A stretch of DNA of 43,678 nucleotides from Thermoanaerobaculia bacterium (GCA_017883205.1 JADGNZ010000052.1:1-43678); one strand, 5' to 3'. Positions 8,172-15,735 are shown, numbered from the stretch's first letter. Notes: generated by a model from the letters alone, not told the origin. Program-made: numbers and translations.

Positions 8172-8499
8172 ACGCAGATAAAGCCGTCTTCGATCTGGGT
8201 GACGAGCACCTCAAGATGGGTGAGGTCTTAACTTAAGTGGCACTCATGGGAGTCGCTACAGCTGATCGCTCCAAAAAAATGGGCCACACCTCTCTTTCCG
8301 TGAAAGAGTGTCTAGATCGGCAGGACAAATTGTTCGCTTGAAATGGAGGCTGCTTCGCGTCCGGCACGCTACCGTTCCGGAAACAATTCAAGTGATCAGG
8401 TACACTGTGCTCTCACCGTCCATCGACAATCGTAGCCGCAACGTTCAACACGTCGTGCACAGGGCCTTCGGAAACTTCGGTCGCGAGGAGAGACGTGAA
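8172..8499. other. Intergenic region before the glycosylase/QueC operon
   Basis: No gene is supported here. An in-frame extension of the glycosylase back to 8308 exists but lacks a ribosome-binding site and family resemblance. A perfect 7-bp hairpin (CTCTTTC 8292-8298 with GAAAGAG 8302-8308, 3-nt loop) lies about 190 bp before the first gene and may be regulatory. Base composition from here to about 14 kb looks less GC-rich than the flanks, which would fit horizontal acquisition. Confidence 0.4.
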
Positions 8500-9237
8500 A
8501 TGCAAACGGTCAGGGTTATCGCCGGCAATGAGATCGAAGTGTTGAACCTCCCCGCGCCAGCCGACGAAGTTCTTCCTCAGGTTGCGTGGGGTAAGTACGA
8601 TGTGCTCTTTACGCCTGCGTTCTGGGCCGCCCGCGTCTGGTTGCTCCAGCATCAGAAGCGGTTTTCCACCTTTCGGTTGGGAAGCAGCTTGCATGAGGAA
8701 GCTGCGGCATGCGTCCTCGGTGGCTACGGGATTTCAGCGGAGATAGGGTTAGCGGCGTTCGACCGGCTGCGAGAGCGAGGATTACTAGTCTCGGGCGCCG
8801 CGCAGATGGAGATTCAAGAAGCTCTATTTGAACCGATGCTCCTCGGCAACCGGTTCGTTCGGTATCGTTTCGCCAAACAGCGAGCGGAGCGCCTGGCGGC
8901 GGTGTTGATTGAACTCGATAACGTCGCCTACGAGGGTGACAGGATGCTCCGCGCGGAATTGCTTCGACTACCCGGCGTCGGACCCAAGACAGCGTCGTGG
9001 ATTGTGCGAAACCATCTGGGGTCTGATGAAGTCGCTATCCTAGACATTCACGTCGTTCGTGCGTGTGTAGCGGCAAAGGTTTTTCCGCGTCAGGTCAACC
9101 TGAACCGCGACTATTTCAACCTCGAAGATCGTTTCTTGGAGTTCGCTGCAGCACTAAGCGCGCGAGCGTCGATTCTCGATTCAGTGATGTGGCATCACAT
9201 GAGAAACATCGGTCATCCAGATTCGCTAGGTCACTAG
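8500..9237 (+). CDS. OGG-type HhH-GPD DNA glycosylase-like protein (Cap11-like)
   Basis: 245 residues from ATG 8500, preceded by a clear AGGAGAG Shine-Dalgarno. The helix-hairpin-helix is at residues 157-167 (LPGVGPKTASW), with Lys163 in the position of the catalytic lysine of bifunctional glycosylases. Asp182 (in ILDIHVVRA) matches the conserved GPD aspartate. The N terminus (27-46, PQVAWGKYDVLFTPAFW...) is unlike housekeeping OGG1, Nth or MutY, and there is no Fe-S cysteine loop at the C terminus. This form resembles the OGG-like proteins reported as ancillary genes in type IV CBASS. It would excise a base from DNA or act on a modified nucleoside. It opens a five-gene operon; the next gene starts 28 bp downstream. 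Confidence 0.8.
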   Translation: MQTVRVIAGNEIEVLNLPAPADEVLPQVAWGKYDVLFTPAFWAARVWLLQHQKRFSTFRLGSSLHEEAAACVLGGYGISAEIGLAAFDRLRERGLLVSGAAQMEIQEALFEPMLLGNRFVRYRFAKQRAERLAAVLIELDNVAYEGDRMLRAELLRLPGVGPKTASWIVRNHLGSDEVAILDIHVVRACVAAKVFPRQVNLNRDYFNLEDRFLEFAAALSARASILDSVMWHHMRNIGHPDSLGH

Positions 9238-9265
9238 CTGCTAAGCCAGCTAGAAGGAGGGATCC

Positions 9266-9619
9266 ATGTCTGGTTCAGGTGGAGGCGGTGGACGCGGTGG
9301 GGGCGGTGGTGGTCCGGAGATTGATGTCGCGCCAAATTGCGAGATCGTCGAAAGGACGCAGTTAAATAGTCCGAAAGCCATTTCGATCGGACATATCAAA
9401 ATCCAAGACACCCTGGTCGTGAAACTCGTCACGGAAGGAGGGCAGCCAATCCTCATTGCAGAAACTGATACTGGCGAGCGAGCCGGAAGCTTGACGCCCA
9501 CCCACCTTGCGGAACTGATCCGTTGCATTCGGACAGGACATGCCTACATCGCGGTGGTGATTCGAATGGTAGGGGGGCTATGTCAGGTGGAGATTCGCCC
9601 CTCAGGCGGCTCCTCATGA
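9266..9619 (+). CDS. Small Gly-rich N-terminus protein (candidate conjugation substrate)
   Basis: 117 residues with a strong Shine-Dalgarno (AGAAGGAGGG) just before the ATG. The first 16 residues are almost only Ser and Gly (MSGSGGGGGRGGGGGG); after Met removal the protein would begin Ser-Gly. The remainder (20-117) is a compact predicted beta-rich domain (ISIGHIKIQDTLVVKLV, then AYIAVVIRMVGG and CQVEIRP) with no transmembrane segment or known catalytic motif. Small proteins with an MSGSGGG start of this kind are familiar to me as unnamed conserved proteins, but I cannot name a family. Its stop overlaps the next ATG (ATGA at 9616-9619), so it is made in coupling with the PfkB/NDT protein. An exposed flexible N-terminal tail suggests a carrier or substrate role; this is inference. 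Confidence 0.75.
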   Translation: MSGSGGGGGRGGGGGGPEIDVAPNCEIVERTQLNSPKAISIGHIKIQDTLVVKLVTEGGQPILIAETDTGERAGSLTPTHLAELIRCIRTGHAYIAVVIRMVGGLCQVEIRPSGGSS

Positions 9620-10791
9620 TCGTCGCGGGTGGTGTCTACGTCGAACGTTGCATGGAGCCTGATTGGAATCAGGTCTTTGGGTCGGCCGGTCGAGCGGCGA
9701 TTTCACTAGCTCCTGCATTTGATGATGTCATGTTGATTACATGCGCGACGCAAGCAATGCGCCGCCGAGTGGACACACTTGCTGCGGTCTATGGCTTCGT
9801 TGCGCAATGTGCCGACTCGTCCCTAGCCGTTACATTCGACTACGTTCACCCCCTTGGGGTTCCGCGCATCAGCCCGTCTCCGAGTACGATCGCGCGGCAG
9901 CCCCCGTTACGTGCTCGCGCGGACATAGTTTTGCGATTCGGTATGCTCGAAACGGATGTAGTTGTGGATGCCGACATTGCTGTCTACGATCCACAATCAG
10001 CATTCACGCCTTCGCCGTTTCATGAGAACGGGTCGCGCGCAGATCGTCTGGCGGTCGTCCTCAACGGGTTCGAAGCGGAAGCCTTGACTAAGAAAGCTTG
10101 TGTTGAGGACGCCGCGCGTCAGATTCTCTCTACGGAACAAGCCGAAGTTGTTGTTGTAAAGCTCGGATCGCGAGGGGCGCTAGTAGCGACCGTCGATAGC
10201 ATCGAGATGGTGCCGGCGTATCGGAGCGAGTCCGTGTGGTTGATCGGGTCGGGCGATATCTTTGCTGCCGCCTTCACATTCTTTTGGGCGAAGGCTGGAT
10301 TGCCGCCCCGCGAGGCCGCTGATCTCGCGTCTCGGGCAGTATCCGTTTACTGCGAATCGCGTAGCATGCCTTTGCTCGACCCTAATGAACTAAGTCATCG
10401 AATGCCGGTGACGTGGAAACCTGGGCGGGTTTACCTCGCCGGTCCATTCTTCAATCTGGCGCAACGGTGGTTGATTGAGGAAACACGAAATGCATTTCGA
10501 TCGCAGGGCTTGGAGGTGTTTTCGCCGCTGCACGATGTTGGTCGTGGGACCGCTAATCAGGTTGCGCCTGCGGATTTGGAAGGGCTCCGCGAGTGTGATC
10601 GGATGCTTGCGTTGATCGACGGCGCGGACGTCGGAACCATCTTTGAGGTGGGATACGCACGTGCCCGTGACCTGCCGGTTGTGGCGTTCGCACAGGCAAT
10701 GCCTCCAGAGGACCTGAAAATGATCGTAGGGTCAGGCGTACGCGTGGTCGCCGACTTCGCCTCAGCTATCTTCGAAACGGCATGGTTGTGA
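9616..10791 (+). CDS. Fusion: PfkB-like sugar/nucleoside kinase plus nucleoside 2-deoxyribosyltransferase
   Basis: 391 residues, starting at the ATG that overlaps the previous stop. Residues 1-265 resemble the ribokinase/PfkB fold: AGGVYVERC near the start, VVVKLGSRGALV (179-190) and GSGDIFAAAFTFFWA (211-225). The last carries the family's anion-hole GxGD with Asp214 as catalytic base. Residues 270-391 are a nucleoside 2-deoxyribosyltransferase-like domain: VYLAGPFFN (272-280), CDRMLALIDG (327-336) and GTIFEVGYA (340-348), with Glu344 in the position of the nucleophile. The kinase half is short and divergent, so phosphotransfer is less certain than the NDT chemistry. Together the halves could cleave an N-glycosidic bond and phosphorylate the sugar, or the kinase half may only bind. 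The 3' end overlaps QueC-like by 10 bp. Confidence 0.85.
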   Translation: MIVAGGVYVERCMEPDWNQVFGSAGRAAISLAPAFDDVMLITCATQAMRRRVDTLAAVYGFVAQCADSSLAVTFDYVHPLGVPRISPSPSTIARQPPLRARADIVLRFGMLETDVVVDADIAVYDPQSAFTPSPFHENGSRADRLAVVLNGFEAEALTKKACVEDAARQILSTEQAEVVVVKLGSRGALVATVDSIEMVPAYRSESVWLIGSGDIFAAAFTFFWAKAGLPPREAADLASRAVSVYCESRSMPLLDPNELSHRMPVTWKPGRVYLAGPFFNLAQRWLIEETRNAFRSQGLEVFSPLHDVGRGTANQVAPADLEGLRECDRMLALIDGADVGTIFEVGYARARDLPVVAFAQAMPPEDLKMIVGSGVRVVADFASAIFETAWL

Positions 10792-11384
10792 ACTCGGCGA
10801 TCCTCTTGTCAGGCGGTATGGACTCTACTGCACTGACATACTGGACTTTGCCAGAGCTTGCGATCACGATCGACTACGGTCAGAAATGTGCTCAAGGCGA
10901 AATCGATGCCGCCTCCGCAGTTTGCAGAGAACTCGGTGTTCGTCACGAAATCATCCATGCTAACTGCTCGGAGCTCGGCTCCGGCGATCTATCGCTTCGG
11001 ACGCCGCTTGCAATCGCTCCGGTCTCTGAATGGTGGCCGTTCCGCAATCAACTTCTCATTACCTTGGCTGCAATCCGCGCCCTCGAGTACGGGATCGAGG
11101 AGCTGATGATCGGAAGCGTACGTTCGGACAGCACACATCGAGACGGCACGCCAGAGTTCTTTGCTGCAATATCGGCTACCATGGAGTATCAAGAGGGTGG
11201 ACTTCGAGTTATTGCACCCGCAGTTCACCTGACAGCCGGAGAGCTGATTCGCGCATCGAGCATACCGATGTCGATCCTTGCTTGGGCGCACTCGTGTCAC
11301 GTAGCGAACTTTGCATGCGGCCGGTGTCGTGGCTGCAACAAACACTACGAAACGACGCTTGAGATAGGCCTGGATCCGTTTTGA
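10782..11384 (+). CDS. QueC-like 7-cyano-7-deazaguanine synthase homologue (Cap9/QatC-like)
   Basis: 200 residues, slightly shorter than housekeeping QueC. The PP-loop SGGMDS is at 10-15, DYGQ at 31-34, FRNQ at 87-90 and DSTHRDGTPEFF at 116-127. A zinc site of four cysteines (C172, C179, C182, C185 in CHVANFACGRCRGC) closes the protein, so the nucleotide- and metal-binding residues of QueC are all kept. QueC converts 7-carboxy-7-deazaguanine through an amide to the nitrile preQ0 using ATP. Homologues in defence operons (Cap9 of type IV CBASS, QatC of Qat) are thought to use related chemistry on other acceptors. No queD, queE, queF, folE or tgt gene is in the window, so a simple queuosine role is unlikely from context. 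It overlaps both neighbours. Confidence 0.9.
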   Translation: MVVNSAILLSGGMDSTALTYWTLPELAITIDYGQKCAQGEIDAASAVCRELGVRHEIIHANCSELGSGDLSLRTPLAIAPVSEWWPFRNQLLITLAAIRALEYGIEELMIGSVRSDSTHRDGTPEFFAAISATMEYQEGGLRVIAPAVHLTAGELIRASSIPMSILAWAHSCHVANFACGRCRGCNKHYETTLEIGLDPF

Positions 11385-12052
11385 GAGAGCCATATCCTCG
11401 ACGTACTCCCCACGGCGTGCGGCGACATCAACCATCGCGGGCGGGTACACTTCGTCGGCTTGCAATTCCCGGATTAACTCCCCGGACGTCGTTCCAAGAT
11501 GTCGTGGCGGAAAGGACGTCTACGCGGGTGATGTCATCACCAGACATAGGAGAGATTGGCGCACTTCTTTGGCATGCTGCGCGGATTCAAGAAGGCACGC
11601 GCGAAGGTGTTCAGCACCGGCTCGCTGCCTCATCTGGAGGGTTACATCCGATTGACATCCTCTTGCTTCGCCGGCGACGTCTATATTGGTACGACGGCCT
11701 TCAGCACGGCCTGTTGCGCGTCAAGACGTCGCGGGATGTAGTAGATGCGACCTATTCTGAAGCTCGCCGCTTGCTTCCTGACGCTCGCGGCGATTTTCTT
11801 GTGCTGGCCGGTCACCTCGAAGTCACGGCGGCGAAGTACGAACATCCTCACTCATTACTTTGGCGGGATGCGGGATGTGTGTTGCAGGGCATCTATCTCA
11901 CGGGGGCGTGGCTTCGGCTGGCCGTCTGCGCTCTTGGGATCCTAGGCGATCAGCTCGTCGCGGAAGCATACGGGTCGCCGGCGGTTCTAGGTGTAGGAGT
12001 ATGCGCGGTCGGGCGCGTTGTCGATCAATCTCAGAATGGTGGCGCGACCTGA
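11381..12052 (+). CDS. SagB/ThcOx-type nitroreductase-fold protein
   Basis: 223 residues. The start is taken as TTG at 11381, which overlaps the QueC-like stop (TTGA). The frame is already protein-like there (REPYPRRTPHGVRRHQ), and no later start has a ribosome-binding site. Family marks: FQDVVAERTSTR (38-49), corresponding to the RRSxR FMN-phosphate motif of nitroreductases; PSGG-like SSGGLHPIDILLL (84-96); LYWYDGLQHGLLRV (101-114); AKYEHPHSLLWRDAGCVLQGIYL (151-173); and ALGILGD (184-190). These match the SagB/thiazoline-dehydrogenase branch, flavoenzymes that oxidise modified peptides. No YcaO cyclodehydratase is nearby. It is the last gene of the operon and was probably co-inherited with it. 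The unusual start codon implies low, coupled expression. Confidence 0.75.
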   Translation: MREPYPRRTPHGVRRHQPSRAGTLRRLAIPGLTPRTSFQDVVAERTSTRVMSSPDIGEIGALLWHAARIQEGTREGVQHRLAASSGGLHPIDILLLRRRRLYWYDGLQHGLLRVKTSRDVVDATYSEARRLLPDARGDFLVLAGHLEVTAAKYEHPHSLLWRDAGCVLQGIYLTGAWLRLAVCALGILGDQLVAEAYGSPAVLGVGVCAVGRVVDQSQNGGAT

Positions 12053-12225
12053 CGCCAGTCTTCACTGATACGGCCAAACAATCGGCCACTGACGTCTAAT
12101 AAGGCATGCCTCGCGCAGCTTTCTTCGCCTTTAGAGTTCGTCGGCTTGCGTGTCGATCCGGGTGTCCATGTTGAACGACGCCGATGTAGCGACCCGCCTC
12201 CGTCATCGTGGTGCGCTGTTAGTGC

Positions 12226-12786
12226 TTAGCGCAATTGCGCCAGTGCTTTGGCACTGTTGCGGGCTTCTGCACTCATCGTTGCAAGCCGGTCGTATTCAGT
12301 ATTGGACACCGCGCTCTTCGCTTGGGCGATTTGATCATTGATACCGCGGAGGCGCAGGGTCAGCTCGATAATTTCTTTCTGAATCGCGTCCCATCGGTCA
12401 AACGCCCGCCGCCGCTCCTCCGGCGTCGTGGAGGAGCCGAGTGACGTGACAAAGCCGGTGTACCCCGTGGCAAGCGTGGTCCGCACTTGATAAGTGATTG
12501 CATCGAGGTCTCCATACAGCTTCACGACGTTCTGGGAGTAGTTGCCGTTGGCCGTGGCCTTTTGCAGTTCGCCTTTCTGACTGTAGGCGAGGTCCGCCTC
12601 GGCTTTGAATGTCGCTGCAAACGTTGGATAGACCTCATTAAGATCACGTAGCGCGAGAACTGTTCGACCGTCGCCGAGTTCGTAAACGACGAAGCTGTGT
12701 TGAGAGTGGACGAGCAGCAGATACGACTCGATAAGCACCACAATAAAAAGGATTACGGCGATCCCGATCGACACCCGTTTGTTCAT
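12226..12786 (-). CDS. Membrane-anchored protein of unknown function
   Basis: 186 residues with one N-terminal hydrophobic segment (about 7-27, SIGIAVILFIVVLIESYLLL). A largely alpha-helical, charged domain follows that is probably outside the cytoplasm and likely forms coiled-coil helices (for example ERRRAFDRWDAIQKEIIELTLRLRGINDQI, about 123-152). No catalytic motif is seen. Its ATG overlaps the stop of the upstream protease gene (ATGA at 12783-12786), so the two are translationally coupled and may form a membrane-associated pair. It converges on the QueC operon with about 170 bp between. Confidence 0.65.
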   Translation of the reverse strand: MNKRVSIGIAVILFIVVLIESYLLLVHSQHSFVVYELGDGRTVLALRDLNEVYPTFAATFKAEADLAYSQKGELQKATANGNYSQNVVKLYGDLDAITYQVRTTLATGYTGFVTSLGSSTTPEERRRAFDRWDAIQKEIIELTLRLRGINDQIAQAKSAVSNTEYDRLATMSAEARNSAKALAQLR

Positions 12787-14003
12787 GGCTTAACACTCGT
12801 AAGGCCCAGCTTCTTTGCGCCTCTAATCGAGGTCGCGAAGCTCGGCACCGGCGCCGCCCACGTCCACCGAAGTTCTCTCTCCCACGTAGCTGAACCACCG
12901 TTAACCGTGACGAGCTGTTCGCCAGTTTTGGCATATTCCTTTACCCCGGCTACGACGATACCGATCAAATCCCCGGACGTAGCGTCAAAGATCGGCGAGC
13001 CGGAGATGCTCGGAAACGATCTCAGAGAAGTCCCGAACGATGTCAGTGGCACCGTTCCGCCTTCGTGGATGATGCGTTCCTTCACGCTCGTCGTGATGAT
13101 GCCGGTGGTGAGTTTTGGCAATTCTTCGGTTTGCATGGCGCCGAGCGAGTAGATCGCAGTTTTTGACATGGGCGTGGCCTTTCCCAATGTCGGATACCAG
13201 CGTGTTGCGCCGTCCGCAAGCGGTTTGATCTTGATCAACGCAAGATCAGGATCGACAGCCTGATTCAGATAGACGACGCCCGTGATGGCGAGTGGCGTCA
13301 CGAATTCTCCTTGCTTAGTGCCCAGCGTGAGCGCGCTAATACGTTTCGCGTTGGATTCGACATCCTGCGCCACGTGTCGCGCGGTTAGCACCGTCTCCGT
13401 GTCGATCAGCACACCGTTCCCACGCGTCGCTTCCGACTTGGCCGACGGATCCGCATCCCGGAACACAACCCAGGCGTGTAACTGGTTCGTCTGCCATGTT
13501 TTGGGCAGGGCACCGCCCGCCACCAGTCCAGGATCTACAAGATCCAAGAAGGGTGTCACGACCGCGATCGGAATCTCGGGGCCTTCGATCCGATGCGTAG
13601 TCTTGTCGTCGATCTTGAAACCGGGCACTTTCTGTATGTCAAGCTCGGCCATCGCGCGGACGATGTACTCCTTAACGGAGTCGTCGATCGCCAGAGAGCC
13701 GTACTGTGCGATCGCACGCGAGATGGCCATCTTGTCTGCTTCAGATAGTGTGCCGTTGCCATCCAAGCTTGTTGGGATTCCAGTTCCTGAAGGAAGGACC
13801 GCGGTCATGGATCTGGGAATTTGGCCGGCGTCTTGGCTGCCCGAGTACGCACCTGAGGTGACCTGTGCGTCCGCGGCGCGCGTTAGTGAAAAATTGCGAA
13901 TGGGAAAGAGTCTTTCAAGCGAGGGATCAATGACGATGGTGATTGCGACGACGAGCGTGATCACGGCGCTGCGCTTCGCGACAGTTCGCAGGTTCGGATT
14001 CAT
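12783..14003 (-). CDS. Exported trypsin-like serine protease
   Basis: 406 residues. An N-terminal hydrophobic segment (about 11-27) acts as signal or anchor. The catalytic triad can be read: His in LTARHVAQD (about 205-213), Asp in VDPDLALIKI (about 251-260) and Ser in SISGSPIFD (about 336-344). The GSGSP-type serine motif is that of V8/DegP-like S1 peptidases rather than GDSGGP. There is no PDZ domain at the C terminus. Between the anchor and the protease domain (about 60-170) is a region without recognisable motifs. It is coupled to the membrane protein downstream. The substrate is unknown; envelope quality control or processing of a partner is possible. Confidence 0.8.
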   Translation of the reverse strand: MNPNLRTVAKRSAVITLVVAITIVIDPSLERLFPIRNFSLTRAADAQVTSGAYSGSQDAGQIPRSMTAVLPSGTGIPTSLDGNGTLSEADKMAISRAIAQYGSLAIDDSVKEYIVRAMAELDIQKVPGFKIDDKTTHRIEGPEIPIAVVTPFLDLVDPGLVAGGALPKTWQTNQLHAWVVFRDADPSAKSEATRGNGVLIDTETVLTARHVAQDVESNAKRISALTLGTKQGEFVTPLAITGVVYLNQAVDPDLALIKIKPLADGATRWYPTLGKATPMSKTAIYSLGAMQTEELPKLTTGIITTSVKERIIHEGGTVPLTSFGTSLRSFPSISGSPIFDATSGDLIGIVVAGVKEYAKTGEQLVTVNGGSATWERELRWTWAAPVPSFATSIRGAKKLGLTSVKP

Positions 14004-14539
14004 GAAATCCTCCGGTATGCAAGTGTGGTGGACGCGTCGAATCTTACCACGAGTACGCCGAAGGGCGGATGACCATCACCGGCTGAATTTGTGTACGGTG
14101 CGATGTGGCGCGAAGTGGAGTCAGGTCGAACGTGAGAGTGACTGAGTAATTGCCCTGGGCCTTCGTCGAAGCAGTTCCCTACGCGATTCGTTTGCCCGGA
14201 AGCGAACGAGCGCGTGAGCCACACGGGGTTGGACGCCGGTCACCGCCGGTAAGCCACGAGTTCTGTGCACCTTCCAATTGGACACGCGCTCGTATGACCG
14301 ATCCGTTTCTGGGGCGCCTTGTGCGTCGGGGCCGGGGCCGCTCTTCGATCGATTCCCGGCCTTGATCCTGATGGGTGACCTGGGCGGATTCATCCGACAC
14401 CGCTCGCCCGAGACACCGGGACTGCCAAATCATTTCGCCACCGACAAAAAGCCATCGATCGCAGCGGCTAATCGCCGCAGGGAGTTGCCCTCCCATGACA
14501 GAGCCTGATAATGGGCGCCCCCACCTGCTCTGACCGGGG
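14004..14539. other. Gene-free stretch with a half REP-like element
   Basis: No gene is supported. Positions 14115-14142 (GTGGAGTCAGGTCGAAC...) match 23 of 28 bases of one arm of the perfect inverted repeat at 21791-21883, so this is a diverged half copy of that element. The remainder has overlapping open frames on both strands without ribosome-binding sites or domain resemblance. Confidence 0.5.
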
Positions 14540-15050
14540 TCATTTCTTCTCCAACTGCACGATCCCGCCCCAGATCTGCTTCTGCTTCGTTCCTTTGGGG
14601 TCAGGAAAGAGGGCGAAGAGGCGCATCAGCGGCGGAAGGCGTTTCAGTGCGGCGGCGGTTTGAAGCATCGAGCGCACGTCGATCGGGTCCAGCCGTACTC
14701 GGTGAAGAAGGCAGGGCCTTGTTCCGGCGCGAATTTCAGCGGGGCTCCGGCTTGCCCTAACTGCGATCCGACCTGCTTCTGCAGCATCTTCAGCAGCCGC
14801 GGCGACACGAGGTCCGTCGCCCAGCGCTGAAACGATGCCGGGGCAGCCAGATCGCGCGCCAGGTTGCAGACCTCGGCGGCGGTGAGATAGACGATCAAGC
14901 CTTCGCTGATAATCCCGGCCCGTTTCGCGGCGCGCCCGAGCTCCTCGAACAGCACGCGGCGGGCGCCGGCGTTCGCCAGATCGAATGGAATGCGCTCCAG
15001 CAGGCGAACGGGCTTCTCGCCCTGCAGCACGTGATCAAGGACTGAGAGCA
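14540..15050 (-). pseudogene. Decayed copy A of the SAM-dependent methyltransferase
   Basis: This segment aligns with the C-terminal 60 percent of the intact methyltransferase at 19736-20605, from the ELLTYKDEVLKGEKP region through the QLEKR-type end. The N-terminal 120 or so residues, including the SAM-binding motif, are missing. A single-base difference near 14683 (GATCGGGTCC against GATGGGAGTCC) shifts the frame shortly after EYGWT, so the original C terminus is read only in another frame. It is therefore non-functional. Nucleotide identity to the intact copy is high, so the duplication is fairly recent. Confidence 0.85.
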
Positions 15051-15188
15051 AACTCAGAGCGGCCAAGCTGGCTCGTCATGGCGATCCTCACGTTCGTGAT
15101 GATCGTGCTGTTCATTGCGGGCCAGGGGGCGTGAGTATCAGGAGGTCAGTATTCGCGGCTCGAAGCCAGTTTCGAACGGCTGCCGCGG

Positions 15189-15603
15189 CACCGCGAATGT
15201 CTGCGTGCCGGACGTTCGCGGCTCTGGCGACTCTGCGAGTGTCTGGCGCTCCGACGTTCATGACTCGCGGTGGGCTTTTGAATGACTTCCACGTCGCAGC
15301 GAACGTCTGAGCGTCAGACATTCGCATCCTGCGAAGTCGTCTCGCGAAGCTACCGCGTCATAACGAATATCTGATCGTCAGACATTCGCGGGTCCGGCGA
15401 CGTTGCGAATGTCTGACGCTCAGATATTCATGACTCGCGGCGACCTTTGAAATGACTTCCGCGTCGTAGCGAACGTCTGAGCGTCAGATATTCGATACTA
15501 CGAAATTTGCTTCGCGAGGGAACCGCGTCATCGCGAACGTCTGGCCGTCAGACATTCGCGGGTCCGGCGACGCTGCGAATGTCTGACGCTCAGATATTCA
15601 TGA
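15189..15603. repeat. Eight palindromes in a 170-bp higher-order tandem array
   Basis: Eight 23-nt palindromes of the form GAAYRTCTGA-NNN-TCAGAYRTTC begin at 15195, 15237, 15301, 15365, 15407, 15471, 15535 and 15577. The steps are 42, 64, 64, 42, 64, 64 and 42 bp, so the whole pattern repeats every 170 bp (15195 to 15365, 15237 to 15407, 15407 to 15577, and so on). The spacers are also conserved between 170-bp copies, for example TGACTCGCGGYG and GGGTCCGGCGAC. Short reading frames here are incidental. It ends about 130 bp before the SDR gene. It is not a CRISPR: the 'spacers' are repeated rather than unique. Confidence 0.85.
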
Positions 15604-15735
15604 CCAGCGGCGACTTGAATGCCGTGTACGCCTGCCCATTCGCGCCGCCGCGGCGATGGAGTGTAAACGTTCGGGCGAATGACTCCTCGCGTCGGTGAAG
15701 TGACATGATGCCTTGCGGACTTCGACCCAGGCTCG

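Noticed and set aside
8308-8499. 64-residue N-terminal extension of the glycosylase
   Set aside because: The frame is open, but a good Shine-Dalgarno precedes the ATG at 8500 and the extension has no family-like sequence.
8500-12052. Complete type IV CBASS or Qat system
   Set aside because: QueC-like and OGG-like genes are shared with type IV CBASS, but no CD-NTase, TGT or effector is found, nor QatA, QatB or QatD; only a relationship to these systems can be claimed.
15077-15133. 18-residue hydrophobic peptide (MAILTFVMIVLFIAGQGA)
   Set aside because: It has no ribosome-binding site and lies at the broken end of methyltransferase copy A; more likely the tail of a lost membrane protein than a gene.
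15189-15603. CRISPR array
   Set aside because: The intervals between palindromes are themselves repeated every 170 bp and are not unique spacers; no cas gene is present.
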